Source: JANQPX01 sp965222015 (GTDB taxonomy: Bacteria; Pseudomonadota; Alphaproteobacteria; Geminicoccales; Geminicoccaceae). Taken from it: a DNA stretch of 64,000 bases. The translations under genes and the position numbers were made by a program. This document shows positions 26,444-34,811 of this stretch, one piece after another; position 1 is the stretch's first letter; every line of letters begins with the position of its first letter. The stretch lies in NCBI GenBank assembly GCA_965222015.1, contig CBDCTL010000011.1:66728-130727 (forward strand), written 5' to 3'. The notes under the pieces were generated by a model. That model was given only the letters and a program-made list of their open reading frames with translations. It searched no databases and was not told the origin of the DNA.

Positions 26444-27271
26444 TTGGCGATCCCAGCCCAAGATCAAACCGACGTCTTCACCGTGATCGATCGGACCTAT
26501 GGCCTGGTCGACGGATCGGCCACCTGGTCCGATTGTCTCGAAACGCTGGTCCGAATGGCCGCTTTGGACGCTTCCAGGCTCATGCTCTACGATTGCAGCC
26601 GCGGCCAGAGCCACGTCGCCAAGACCGCTGGCGCCGGCGTCGAGGCCGGCCGCACCATTCAGCATCTCAAGATCGACGATGCGCTCTGGCAGGCGGAGCC
26701 CGCCGTCGTCTGGACGCCGTCGGACGACCAGACCGTCCGCACCCCGCTGCCCGGCGGCCTTCGTCTGCATGGCTGCGCCGTGCTCGATCGCGACAGCGCC
26801 CACATCCTCTATCTCGAATTCCTCTGCAGCACCGCCGGCGCGCAGGCCGGCTCGCCCCGGATGGACCAGCTGGCGCAAGCCCTTCCCCATCTGCACCGGG
26901 CCTGCCGCCTGCACCGCTCGATCACCGGCGAGGACCTCGCCGCCTTCATCGAACCGGACGTCGATCTCCCCTCCCCGCCCGTCGGCCTGCCCATCGAGCT
27001 CAGGCTCAGGCGCCGGTTCAAGCTGTCCAAGGCCGAAGCGCGCGTGGCCACGCTGCTGTCGGACGGCCTGGCCCCGCGGGTGATCGCGGATCGGCTGAAC
27101 GTCTCGATCCACACCGTGCGCAGTCAGCTCCAGGCGATCTTCAACAAGACCGACACGTCGAGGCAGGCGGAGCTGACCAGCCTCATCCTGAGGGAAACCG
27201 AGCTTCCGCGCTCGGTCTGTCACAGCGGCACCGTAGGCGCCGAAGGGAGAGAACGACCGCCATGTCCCTGA
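26444..27271 (+). CDS. LuxR-type transcriptional regulator
   Basis: A 275-residue regulator with a C-terminal LuxR/GerE helix-turn-helix (about 205-262): LSKAEARVATLLSDGLAPRV then IADRLNVSIHTVRSQLQAIF, the classic recognition-helix pattern. The N-terminal 200 residues are unassigned and do not show autoinducer-domain motifs; a PAS-like sensor is possible. I choose a TTG start at 26444 because GAGGGAG lies before it; the frame continues upstream to a weaker TTG at 26366. It is divergent from the Tad locus and its stop overlaps the GGDEF-EAL gene by 10 bases, so both are co-expressed. Confidence 0.85.
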   Translation: MAIPAQDQTDVFTVIDRTYGLVDGSATWSDCLETLVRMAALDASRLMLYDCSRGQSHVAKTAGAGVEAGRTIQHLKIDDALWQAEPAVVWTPSDDQTVRTPLPGGLRLHGCAVLDRDSAHILYLEFLCSTAGAQAGSPRMDQLAQALPHLHRACRLHRSITGEDLAAFIEPDVDLPSPPVGLPIELRLRRRFKLSKAEARVATLLSDGLAPRVIADRLNVSIHTVRSQLQAIFNKTDTSRQAELTSLILRETELPRSVCHSGTVGAEGRERPPCP

Positions 27272-29703
27272 GATTTCGCCTGGCGCTCTGGATCGTCGTT
27301 GCCGAAACTCTGTTCCTCGCCTGCTTCCTGCTCGCCGATCTGCCGAAGGACGAGCCCGTCGACTTCGGCGGCCGGTCCCTCGCCTTCCTGATGGGCATGG
27401 CGATCAACGGCCTGATCGCCATGACCATCGCTCACCTGTTCACGCGGCGCCTGTCCGAGCTCGCCGATGCCGCCGACGCTATCGCCGCCGGCAATCCCCA
27501 CCACTGCATCGTCGCCGCCGGCGAGGACGACATCGCAAGGCTTGGCCGCGCCTTCAACAACATCGTCACGCGCATGCAGAACCACCTGCAGCACGTTCGC
27601 GAATCGCGAGACCGGCTGATCAAGCCGACCGAAGCCATGTCCGAGGGCTTCGCGCTCTGGGATCGCAACGACCGGCTGCTCATGTTCAACAAGCAGTTCC
27701 GCAAGATCTTCAAGCCGATCGAGTGCTCGATCAGGCCGGGCATCAGCTTCGGCCTGTTCGCGCGGCTGGTCGGCGACTGCATGATCGAGCATGAGGACGA
27801 CGACGCGCGCGAACGCTGGCTCGAGGAGACCAACGCCCAGCACAGAGCGCCGAAGGGAACCCGCGACCTGCGCTTCCACAACGGCCGGTGGGCGTCGGTC
27901 TACGAATTCAGGACGCCGGACGGCGAGATCATCTCCATCTATTGCGACGTCACCGAACGCATGGCGCGCGAGATCGATCTCGAAGTCGGCCGCACCAAGC
28001 TTCGCGCCATCATGAATTCCGTGGTCGACGGCATTCTCACGATCGATGGTGAAGGACGGATCGAAAGCTGCAATCTCGCGGCGGCCGAGATGTTCGGTTA
28101 TGCCGACGTCGACATGCGCGGACGGCCGCTCGACGATCTCGTGCCCGAGCTCGCGGCCATCGATCCGACGGGCCTGCTGTCGGTGCGCGGTCTCGCCACC
28201 ATGCCCAACGACCATGCCATCGAGGTGACCGGCAGGAGGCAGGACGGCAGAGGTTTTCCGATCGAACTCTCGGTGACCGAAAGCGATCTGCAGGGCAACC
28301 ACGCTTTCATCGCCACGATAAGGGACGTGACCACACGCAAGGCGAATGAGGAGATGATCCGCTATCAGGCGACCCATGACGCGCTCACCGACCTGCCGAA
28401 CCGCTCGGTATTCGCCACCAATCTTGCGGACTGTCTCGAGATGGCGGCCCGAACGGGCGAGCGCCTCGCCGTGCTGTTTCTCGATCTCGACCGCTTCAAG
28501 ATGGTCAACGACACGCTCGGCCATTCGGTCGGGGACGCCCTGCTGGTGGAACTGGGAAAGCGTCTGCGCAATTCGCTCAGGGACAGCGACATCGTCGCGC
28601 GCATGGGCGGCGACGAGTTCATCCTGGTGCTGCGCAATCTCTCCTGCCGCGACGACGCCGCCCTGAAGGCGTCGCGCATCCTGGACGCAATTCAGCCGCC
28701 CTTCGAACTTGAAGGCCACGAACTGCACGTCACCGCGAGCATCGGCATCAGCATGTATCCGGATGACGGCAAGACCTCGGAACAGCTCTTGAAGATGGCC
28801 GACCTCGCGCTCTATCGCGCCAAGGACGAAGGACGCAACCGGGCGGAGCTTTGCACGCCGACCATGGACGCCTCGGTGCAGCAGCAGATGCGCCTGGAAA
28901 AGGAGCTGCGCTCGGCGATCGAACACGAGCAGTTCACCCTGGTCTATCAGCCGCAGATCAGCCTGCACAGCGGCCGCGTGGTCGGCGTCGAAACGCTGGC
29001 GAGATGGCATCACCCGGAGCTCGGCCTCATTTCACCCTGCCGGTTCATCCCGCTCGCGGAGGAGACCGGACTGATCTACGAACTCGGGCTCTGGGTCCTG
29101 CGCTCCGCCTGCCGGCAGCACAAGCGCTGGCGCGACGCCGGACTGCAGGAGCTTCGCCTCGCCGTCAACGTCTCCGGCCGGCAGCTGCAGCGCAGCGGGC
29201 TCGAGCAGGACCTGATGGCGGTGTTCGAGGAAACCGACATGGACCTGGAATGCCTGGAGCTGGAGCTGACCGAAAGCATCCTGATGCAACCGGGCGAAAG
29301 CGGCGACATCCTGGCCTGGCTCACCGGGCTCGGCATCAATCTCGCCCTCGACGATTTCGGCACCGGCTATTCCGCCCTCAGCTATCTGCGCCGCTTTCCG
29401 ATCGACCGCATCAAGATCGACCGCTCCTTCGTCAACGAGATCGATACCAATCAGAGCGACGCGGCGCTTGCCCGGGCGATCATCGGCATGGCGCACGGCC
29501 TCAACATGCAGGTGATCGCCGAAGGCGTCGAGACGGAAGCCCAGCTCGATATCCTGAAGCATTACGGCTGCGACGAGGCGCAGGGTTATCTTCTCGCCGA
29601 GCCGACGACGCCTGCGAACATTGCGGGTCTCGCGAACGCCGCACTGCATCAGCAGCAGGCCCGAACCGACCGGCGGGCCGGATCCGTCACCCAGACGGCC
29701 TGA
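27262..29703 (+). CDS. Membrane HAMP-PAS-GGDEF-EAL protein
   Basis: An 813-residue c-di-GMP protein. Two TM helices near the N-terminus (about 5-25 and 40-60) are followed by HAMP (about 60-110), a PAS domain (about 115-230), a second PAS (about 245-360), GGDEF (about 370-530) and EAL (about 545-795). GGDEF is intact and has an RxxD I-site (RDSD before RMGGDEF). The EAL signature reads ETL, with ELTESIL, LDDFGTGYSAL and the EGVETEAQ motif all present, so hydrolytic activity is plausible. It overlaps the LuxR gene. The periplasmic loop between the TM helices is short, so sensing is more likely via the PAS domains. Confidence 0.94.
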   Translation: MSLRFRLALWIVVAETLFLACFLLADLPKDEPVDFGGRSLAFLMGMAINGLIAMTIAHLFTRRLSELADAADAIAAGNPHHCIVAAGEDDIARLGRAFNNIVTRMQNHLQHVRESRDRLIKPTEAMSEGFALWDRNDRLLMFNKQFRKIFKPIECSIRPGISFGLFARLVGDCMIEHEDDDARERWLEETNAQHRAPKGTRDLRFHNGRWASVYEFRTPDGEIISIYCDVTERMAREIDLEVGRTKLRAIMNSVVDGILTIDGEGRIESCNLAAAEMFGYADVDMRGRPLDDLVPELAAIDPTGLLSVRGLATMPNDHAIEVTGRRQDGRGFPIELSVTESDLQGNHAFIATIRDVTTRKANEEMIRYQATHDALTDLPNRSVFATNLADCLEMAARTGERLAVLFLDLDRFKMVNDTLGHSVGDALLVELGKRLRNSLRDSDIVARMGGDEFILVLRNLSCRDDAALKASRILDAIQPPFELEGHELHVTASIGISMYPDDGKTSEQLLKMADLALYRAKDEGRNRAELCTPTMDASVQQQMRLEKELRSAIEHEQFTLVYQPQISLHSGRVVGVETLARWHHPELGLISPCRFIPLAEETGLIYELGLWVLRSACRQHKRWRDAGLQELRLAVNVSGRQLQRSGLEQDLMAVFEETDMDLECLELELTESILMQPGESGDILAWLTGLGINLALDDFGTGYSALSYLRRFPIDRIKIDRSFVNEIDTNQSDAALARAIIGMAHGLNMQVIAEGVETEAQLDILKHYGCDEAQGYLLAEPTTPANIAGLANAALHQQQARTDRRAGSVTQTA

Positions 29704-29933
29704 GCTCACCAGGGTTCGATCCGGCCTATCCCGTTGTTTCGCCGCGACTCCTCATCGATCGGCCGCCCGCGCCGCGTGACGTCACGGTAATGTGAGCGAA
29801 AACCTCCGCAAGCGGCGGATTCCATGTCGACAACGGCTCGCCGAAGACAGTATTTCAATTCGGAGGAGCCCATCTGGCTGCAGACGTCGGTCGTGCGCTC
29901 GGCCATGCAGCGTTGAGAATTCAGGAGGAGACT

Positions 29934-30380
29934 ATGCTGAAAGCCGTTGCCGCCGCGATTTTCTGCTGCCTCGCCACGTCGGCGATGGCAGCCGATGGGC
30001 TGGTCGTCAAACCCAGCAACCATTCCGTCGAGGAGACCATCGACCGGCTCCAGGCCGCGCTCGAGGAAAAGGGTCTGACGATCTTCGCCCGCGTCGACCA
30101 TCAGGCCGGCGCCGAGGCCGCCGGTCTCGATCTGCCGCCGACCCAGCTTTTGATCTTCGGCAATCCCAAGCTCGGCACGCCGCTGATGACCGCTGCCCCG
30201 ACCACGGCCATCGACTTGCCGCAAAAGGCGCTCGCCTACGAAGACGCGGACGGCCAGGTGCATCTCGTCTACAACGACATCGGCTATCTGCAGGCCCGCC
30301 ATGGGATCGAGGGGCGCGACGAGGTGATCGGCAAGATCCGGGGTGCGCTCGGCAACTTCACGGACGCCGCGACCCGCTGA
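29934..30380 (+). CDS. Secreted DUF302 protein
   Basis: A 148-residue protein with a Sec signal peptide (residues 1-19, cleavage at AMA-AD) and one DUF302 domain filling the rest. Family marks are EETIDRLQAALEEKGLTIFARVDH, LLIFGNPKLGTPLM and VHLVYNDIGYLQARHGI. DUF302 proteins are small periplasmic or secreted alpha/beta proteins with no settled function. The ATG at 29934 has an AGGAGGAG site. It stands apart from neighbours, 230 bases after the GGDEF-EAL gene. Confidence 0.9.
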   Translation: MLKAVAAAIFCCLATSAMAADGLVVKPSNHSVEETIDRLQAALEEKGLTIFARVDHQAGAEAAGLDLPPTQLLIFGNPKLGTPLMTAAPTTAIDLPQKALAYEDADGQVHLVYNDIGYLQARHGIEGRDEVIGKIRGALGNFTDAATR

Positions 30381-30503
30381 GCCCGATTGCCGGGCCGGAA
30401 GCCGCGTTCGGCCGATCTTTTTCGATTCCGACGGAGCCGGACGGCGTTGCCAATCGTGAAGCGGGCACGATCCTGATCGGTTTACGCAGCTTTCTCCTTT
30501 GAG

Positions 30504-30524
30504 CGCGATGCGTTGAGCATCGCG
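30504..30524. terminator. Hairpin between convergent genes
   Basis: CGCGATGC, a 5-base loop, then GCATCGCG form a perfect 8-bp stem between the convergent DUF302 and BLUF genes. No T-tract follows, so it is not a standard Rho-independent terminator, but it may stop or stabilise transcripts from either side. The rest of the 300-base gap (30381-30680) shows no other feature. Confidence 0.3.
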
Positions 30525-30680
30525 AAAGGCGCGGTCGGGCCAGACTGGCCGCCGAAGCTGGCTCGGTGCGCGTCAGGGTCCTGCCGCCATATCATCGCGC
30601 TTGCCGCATTCAGCCCGCTTCAATTCTCAAACGAGGGATCGACCGTCAGCCCCAATGTCGACGCCGCGGCGCGTCGCCGC

Positions 30681-31169
30681 TCAGTACCCCCGACCGTACC
30701 CCCGCGTCATGTCGCGCAGGCGGGTCAGCACGGCCTCCTGTTCCGGCGTCACGCGCCACGGCGCGGCCTCCGCAACGCCGCCCGACGTCCCGATCAGGGG
30801 CTGGTCCGGCTCTTGGTGTTCGAGAACCAGCGCCATGGCCCACCGCGTAAACAGCCGCGCTGGCGCGTCGCCAGCCTCTCGGATTTCGACGCTGTCGTGG
30901 CGCGGGTCCTTCTTGATGCTGTCGATCAGCGCCTTGACCGTGTCTTCAGGGCCTTCCAGCACCTGAGCGAAGCGGCCTTTTTCCTGGTAAAGAATCAGCG
31001 CGCCGGTGACTCCGAGCTTCTGGTTGTTGTGGCGCGCGACCTTCAGGATCTCGGCAAGTTCCGCCTCGCCCTCCTGGCCCTCGGGGAGGAGGCTGCGGCT
31101 TCGATAGATAAGCCTGAAGCAAGGCTCGGCCTTGGCGTCGGCTTCGTCGAATGTCGTCGTATCGCTCAC
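30681..31169 (-). CDS. BLUF-domain blue-light sensor
   Basis: A 162-residue single-domain BLUF protein, a flavin-binding blue-light photoreceptor. Expected pocket residues are seen: Tyr22 (FRLIYRS), Asn49 in ARHNNQKLGVTGALIL, and Gln69 in RFAQVLEG, with a Trp/Met in RWAMAL later. The loop between the first strand and helix is about three residues longer than in AppA. No output domain is attached, so a partner is needed. I choose a GTG at 31169 (GGGGGA upstream); an ATG seven codons earlier also exists. It lies only 39 bases after the alcohol dehydrogenase stop on the same strand, so it is probably the last gene of the monooxygenase operon. Confidence 0.87.
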   Translation of the reverse strand: MSDTTTFDEADAKAEPCFRLIYRSRSLLPEGQEGEAELAEILKVARHNNQKLGVTGALILYQEKGRFAQVLEGPEDTVKALIDSIKKDPRHDSVEIREAGDAPARLFTRWAMALVLEHQEPDQPLIGTSGGVAEAAPWRVTPEQEAVLTRLRDMTRGYGRGY

Positions 31170-31208
31170 AGCAGTCTCCCCCCAAGTCAATGGTGCAGCA
31201 CGCTGCTG

Positions 31209-32252
31209 CTATGGGACTATTACGGCTCGGCCGGCGATGTTGGCGGCCTTGAAGTCCTCGATCGCCTTGTTGATCTCGCCGAGCGCGTATTCGCTCTTGT
31301 GCATCTCGACCCGGCCTTCGGCGTTCAGCTCCATCAGCTCGACCAGCTCGCGATAGTTGCCGACCAGCGAGCCGCCGACCTGGACCTCGTTGATGATCAT
31401 GTGCACGGTCGGGATCTCGATCTTGCCGCCATAGCCGACGATGAAATACTGCCCGCCCTGGCGCAGCATCTTCCAGGCGATGTTTTCGACGCCGAGCTCG
31501 CCGACGAAGTCGATCACCACATGCGCGCCGCCGCCGGTGATCTCCTGGATTTCCTCGACGATGTCGGGGCCGCCGTCGAGCACGTGATGGGCGCCGTATT
31601 TCCTGGAGAGTTCCTGGGCGTGCGGGCTGCGGTCGACGGCGATCGTTCTCGCGCCGCAGAGTTCGTGCAGGCACTGCAACGCGATATGCCCGAGGCCGCC
31701 GATGCCGATCAGCACGCAGTAGGTGCCGGGATAGAGCAGCTTCGCCGCGCGCTTGGCGACGCGATAGGCGGTGATGCCGGCATCGGCCATGGGCGCTACG
31801 TCCACCGGCATGACGTTCTTGTTGAGCTTGATCAGCGCGCGCTCATTGGTCTTGAAATATTCCGCGAAACCGCCGTCCAGGCCGAGACCCGGAAAAAGAC
31901 CGTTTTCGCAGTACATGTCTTCGCCATGGCGGCAGTTCAGACAGATGCCGCAGGAGCGAAGCGGGTGGCAGATGACCGCGTCGCCCGGCTTCACCGAGGT
32001 CACGCCGCTGCCGACATCCTCCACCCAGCCCGCATTCTCATGCCCCATGATGTAGGGCAGAAGGCCCCCTTCCGGGTCCATGACGTCGCGCCACACGCCC
32101 TCGATGATGTGCAGGTCGGTACGGCAAAGCCCTGCAGCCCCCACCTTGACGATCACCTCGTCCGGCGCGTTCACGGTCGGCGCAGAAACCTCCTCCAGCT
32201 TCAGCTCGACATTCATCTTCTCGTCGTAGTCGTAGAGGCGTGCCGCTTTCAT
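31209..32252 (-). CDS. Zinc-dependent NAD alcohol dehydrogenase of the monooxygenase operon
   Basis: A 347-residue medium-chain dehydrogenase. Catalytic zinc ligands are in CRTDLH (Cys) and GHENAG (His/Glu); the structural zinc site is C-x2-C-x2-C-x7-C in CGICLNCRHGEDMYC. The Rossmann motif is GIGGLGHIA, and an Asp follows the second strand (TIAVDRS), indicating NAD over NADP. In related operons this enzyme oxidises the alcohol made by the monooxygenase. I start at ATG 32252 (GGAGAG upstream); a frame from 32285 adds eleven unlikely residues. It follows the GroEL gene closely. Confidence 0.93.
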   Translation of the reverse strand: MKAARLYDYDEKMNVELKLEEVSAPTVNAPDEVIVKVGAAGLCRTDLHIIEGVWRDVMDPEGGLLPYIMGHENAGWVEDVGSGVTSVKPGDAVICHPLRSCGICLNCRHGEDMYCENGLFPGLGLDGGFAEYFKTNERALIKLNKNVMPVDVAPMADAGITAYRVAKRAAKLLYPGTYCVLIGIGGLGHIALQCLHELCGARTIAVDRSPHAQELSRKYGAHHVLDGGPDIVEEIQEITGGGAHVVIDFVGELGVENIAWKMLRQGGQYFIVGYGGKIEIPTVHMIINEVQVGGSLVGNYRELVELMELNAEGRVEMHKSEYALGEINKAIEDFKAANIAGRAVIVP

Positions 32253-32309
32253 TTTTCTCTCCGGTCCCGTCGGGACTTGATTCACTTTGTCGGTGCTTGA
32301 ATGCGCCTG

Positions 32310-33938
32310 TTACTCTCTGCCTAGGTACTCAGCGCCGCCGCCGAGCGCCGGGCCTGCCGTCGGGTCGGGCGCTTCGGACATGTCGCCGACCAGGGTGTTG
32401 GTGGTCAGCACCAGGGTCGCGACCGAGGCGGCGTTCTGGAGCGCGGTATAGGTGACGCGCACCGGATCGATCACGCCGGCCGAGGCCATGTCCGCATAGT
32501 CCTCGGAGGTGGCATCGAAGCCGGTGCCCGCAGGGGACTGCACGACGCGCTCGACTACCGCCGTCGGGTCATGCCCGGCATTGGCGGCGATGCAGGCGAC
32601 CGGCCGTGCGAGCACACTCTGCACCAGCAGGACGCCCGTGCCGATATCGCCGATCGCCTGGCCGAGCAGCGCTTCGAGGGCGGGTGCTGCCTGCGCCAGC
32701 GCGGTGCCGCCGCCGGGGACGATGCCTTCTTCCGCCGCAGCGCGTGCGGCGCTGAGTGCGTCGTCGATCAGCTGGATGCGCCGCCTCTGCTCGACCGGGG
32801 TGACGCCGCCCGCATAGATGACCGCCGTGCCGCCTGTCAGCTTGGCGAGGCGCTCCTTCAGCTTGTCCTGCTCGATATTGGGCGGCGCCTCGTGATACAT
32901 GCGCGTGACCTGCGCGCGGCGCGCGGCGATCGCCTCCGGGTCGCCGGCGCCGCGGGTGATGATGGTCTCCGAGCCGCTGGTCTTCACCTGCTCGCATTGG
33001 CCAAGGTCGTCGAGCATGACGTTTTCGAGGCGCCCGCCGAGATCACGCGCGATGACGCGCCCGCCGGTGAGGATGCCGAGATCCTCCATCATCGCCTTTC
33101 GCCAATGACCGTATTCCGGTGGATGCACGACGAGGATCCTGCCTTTGCCGTCCTCGCTAAGAAGCGTCATCAGCACCTCGGGCGAAATTTCCTCGGCGAC
33201 GATCAGCAGGGGACGGTCCGTTGCGCGGACGGCATTGCGTATGTTTTCGAGTTCGGAAGGCTGCTTGATCTTGAGGTCGGTCAAAAGGATGTACGGCTTG
33301 TCGAGCACCGCCTCCATTCTCTCGACGTCGGTCACCATGTGGTGGGAGACGTAGCCGCGATCGAAGGACATGCCCTCGATCACCGACAGGCTGTTTTCCA
33401 CGGTGACGCCGAAATCGGACGTGATGATGCCGTCGGCACCCACCCGCTCGATCGCCTCGGCGACCATCCCGCCGATGCCGTCATCGCCCGCCGCAATGGA
33501 AGCGACCGACTTCAGCGAGCCGTTGGCGACCGGCGTCGCCGAGCCTTTCAGTGCGTCCACGATCACCGCGACCGCCTGATCGATGCCCCTGGTGAGATTG
33601 ACCGCGTTCGCCCCATTCTCCAGCGCCTGGATACCGCCTTGAATGAGTGCGTTGGCGAGCACCGTCGCCGTGGTGGTGCCGTCACCCGCGACCTCGTTGG
33701 TCTGGTACGACACTTCTCGAACGACCTGAGCACCCATGTTCTCGAAACGGTCGGGCAGCTCGATCTCGGCGGCGATGCTGACGCCGTCGCGCGACACGAT
33801 CGGCGTCCCCACGGGCAGATCGATCATCGCGTTCATGCCCTTCGGCCCGAGCGTACTCTCCACCGCCTTGGTCAGTTGCTCGACACCCCGCGCGAGCGCG
33901 CGGCGCGCCTCGGCATCGTGAAGCAGTTTCTTCGCCAT
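32310..33938 (-). CDS. prmG: GroEL paralogue dedicated to the monooxygenase
   Basis: A 542-residue group I chaperonin. The ATP site is intact (GDGTTTATVL near 86; catalytic Asp in DDALSAARAA). It lacks the C-terminal GGM repeat of housekeeping GroEL and ends GGGAEYLGRE. In the apical domain the hydrophobic positions that bind substrates and GroES are altered: the family SPYF segment is SHHM, and the VKAPGFGDRR segment is VHPPEYGHWR. No groES gene accompanies it. In prm/mim operons of Methylocella and Mycobacterium a similar GroEL is required to make active hydroxylase, so I infer a client-specific chaperonin. It lies between the DUF59 and alcohol dehydrogenase genes. Confidence 0.94.
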   Translation of the reverse strand: MAKKLLHDAEARRALARGVEQLTKAVESTLGPKGMNAMIDLPVGTPIVSRDGVSIAAEIELPDRFENMGAQVVREVSYQTNEVAGDGTTTATVLANALIQGGIQALENGANAVNLTRGIDQAVAVIVDALKGSATPVANGSLKSVASIAAGDDGIGGMVAEAIERVGADGIITSDFGVTVENSLSVIEGMSFDRGYVSHHMVTDVERMEAVLDKPYILLTDLKIKQPSELENIRNAVRATDRPLLIVAEEISPEVLMTLLSEDGKGRILVVHPPEYGHWRKAMMEDLGILTGGRVIARDLGGRLENVMLDDLGQCEQVKTSGSETIITRGAGDPEAIAARRAQVTRMYHEAPPNIEQDKLKERLAKLTGGTAVIYAGGVTPVEQRRRIQLIDDALSAARAAAEEGIVPGGGTALAQAAPALEALLGQAIGDIGTGVLLVQSVLARPVACIAANAGHDPTAVVERVVQSPAGTGFDATSEDYADMASAGVIDPVRVTYTALQNAASVATLVLTTNTLVGDMSEAPDPTAGPALGGGAEYLGRE

Positions 33939-34007
33939 CGATGTTCACTCCCTGTCTGATGCAGCTCGTTCAATCGAGATTTTTTGGGAACCTGGTCCGC
34001 TCTCCGC

Positions 34008-34808
34008 TTACTCCGCTCGGGCCGGCGTCCTGGGTGGGACGTTGCCGTGAATGAAATCGACCAGCGTCGGCTCGTCCCCGTCGAGCTTCGCCTCCTTGTA
34101 ACGGGTCGACAAAAGCCCCCGGCAGATCGCGCCGTTGAACTCCATGTTGATCCGCACGCCGCGGAGTTCCCCGAGATACTCTTCGAACGCATCTTCGGGG
34201 ATGCGATCGCCGAGCGCCGTGACGACTGCCGGATCATTCGAGCTATTCGCCAATCCGAACTCACGCAGGATGCGGAGATACCGAGGCTTCTGCCTCGCCC
34301 CGTCCTCGTCTTCGATCGTGAGGCCTTCGAGCGTCGCGACGTCCATCTCGACGATCGCACGATCGTCGAAACCAAGTCTGCGAAGTCCCCGCAGCACCAT
34401 TTCCTGACGGCGCTGAAACGCCTTCAGCCGGAACTTTTTGCGAACGTCGTCGAGGGCTTCGTCGGCGCCGAGATCATCGAACACATCCTTGAACGACCGG
34501 CCGCCGCCGGCTGCTCGATTCACTTCGTCCTCGTACATGTGATCGAGCAGACGGGGCCGCACGCTTCGGCACCACGAAGCGCCCTCGACCGCGATGCGGA
34601 TGTCGTCGACCATCAGGAAGGCGAAGTTGGCGGCGCACCAGTAGGTGGGCAGGCGGAAGTCGACCTCGACCATGTCGCCGTCGACCGCCACCCGCTCGAC
34701 GAAGCCGAGCTCGGTGACCGGCTCGTCGAGCTCCGGGTCGGTCACCTCACCCAACCTTTGCCAGATCTCCGCGACGCGGGGATCGCGAGTATCCGAAGCC
34801 ATCGTCAT
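34008..34808 (-). CDS. DUF59/MIP18-domain accessory protein
   Basis: A 266-residue protein whose N-terminal 90 residues form a DUF59 (MIP18/PaaD-like) domain: VTDPELDEPVTELGFVERV then VDFRLPTYWCAANFAFLMVDD. This family acts in Fe-S cluster or metal-cofactor maturation. The conserved Cys of the family is present (Cys58 region). The C-terminal 170 residues are unassigned, mixed alpha, and likely specific to these operons. Its stop and the amidohydrolase are close: it begins 3 bases after that gene ends. I infer a role in assembling the diiron or the [2Fe-2S] centre of the monooxygenase. Confidence 0.82.
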   Translation of the reverse strand: MTMASDTRDPRVAEIWQRLGEVTDPELDEPVTELGFVERVAVDGDMVEVDFRLPTYWCAANFAFLMVDDIRIAVEGASWCRSVRPRLLDHMYEDEVNRAAGGGRSFKDVFDDLGADEALDDVRKKFRLKAFQRRQEMVLRGLRRLGFDDRAIVEMDVATLEGLTIEDEDGARQKPRYLRILREFGLANSSNDPAVVTALGDRIPEDAFEEYLGELRGVRINMEFNGAICRGLLSTRYKEAKLDGDEPTLVDFIHGNVPPRTPARAE

Positions 34809-34811
34809 GGC

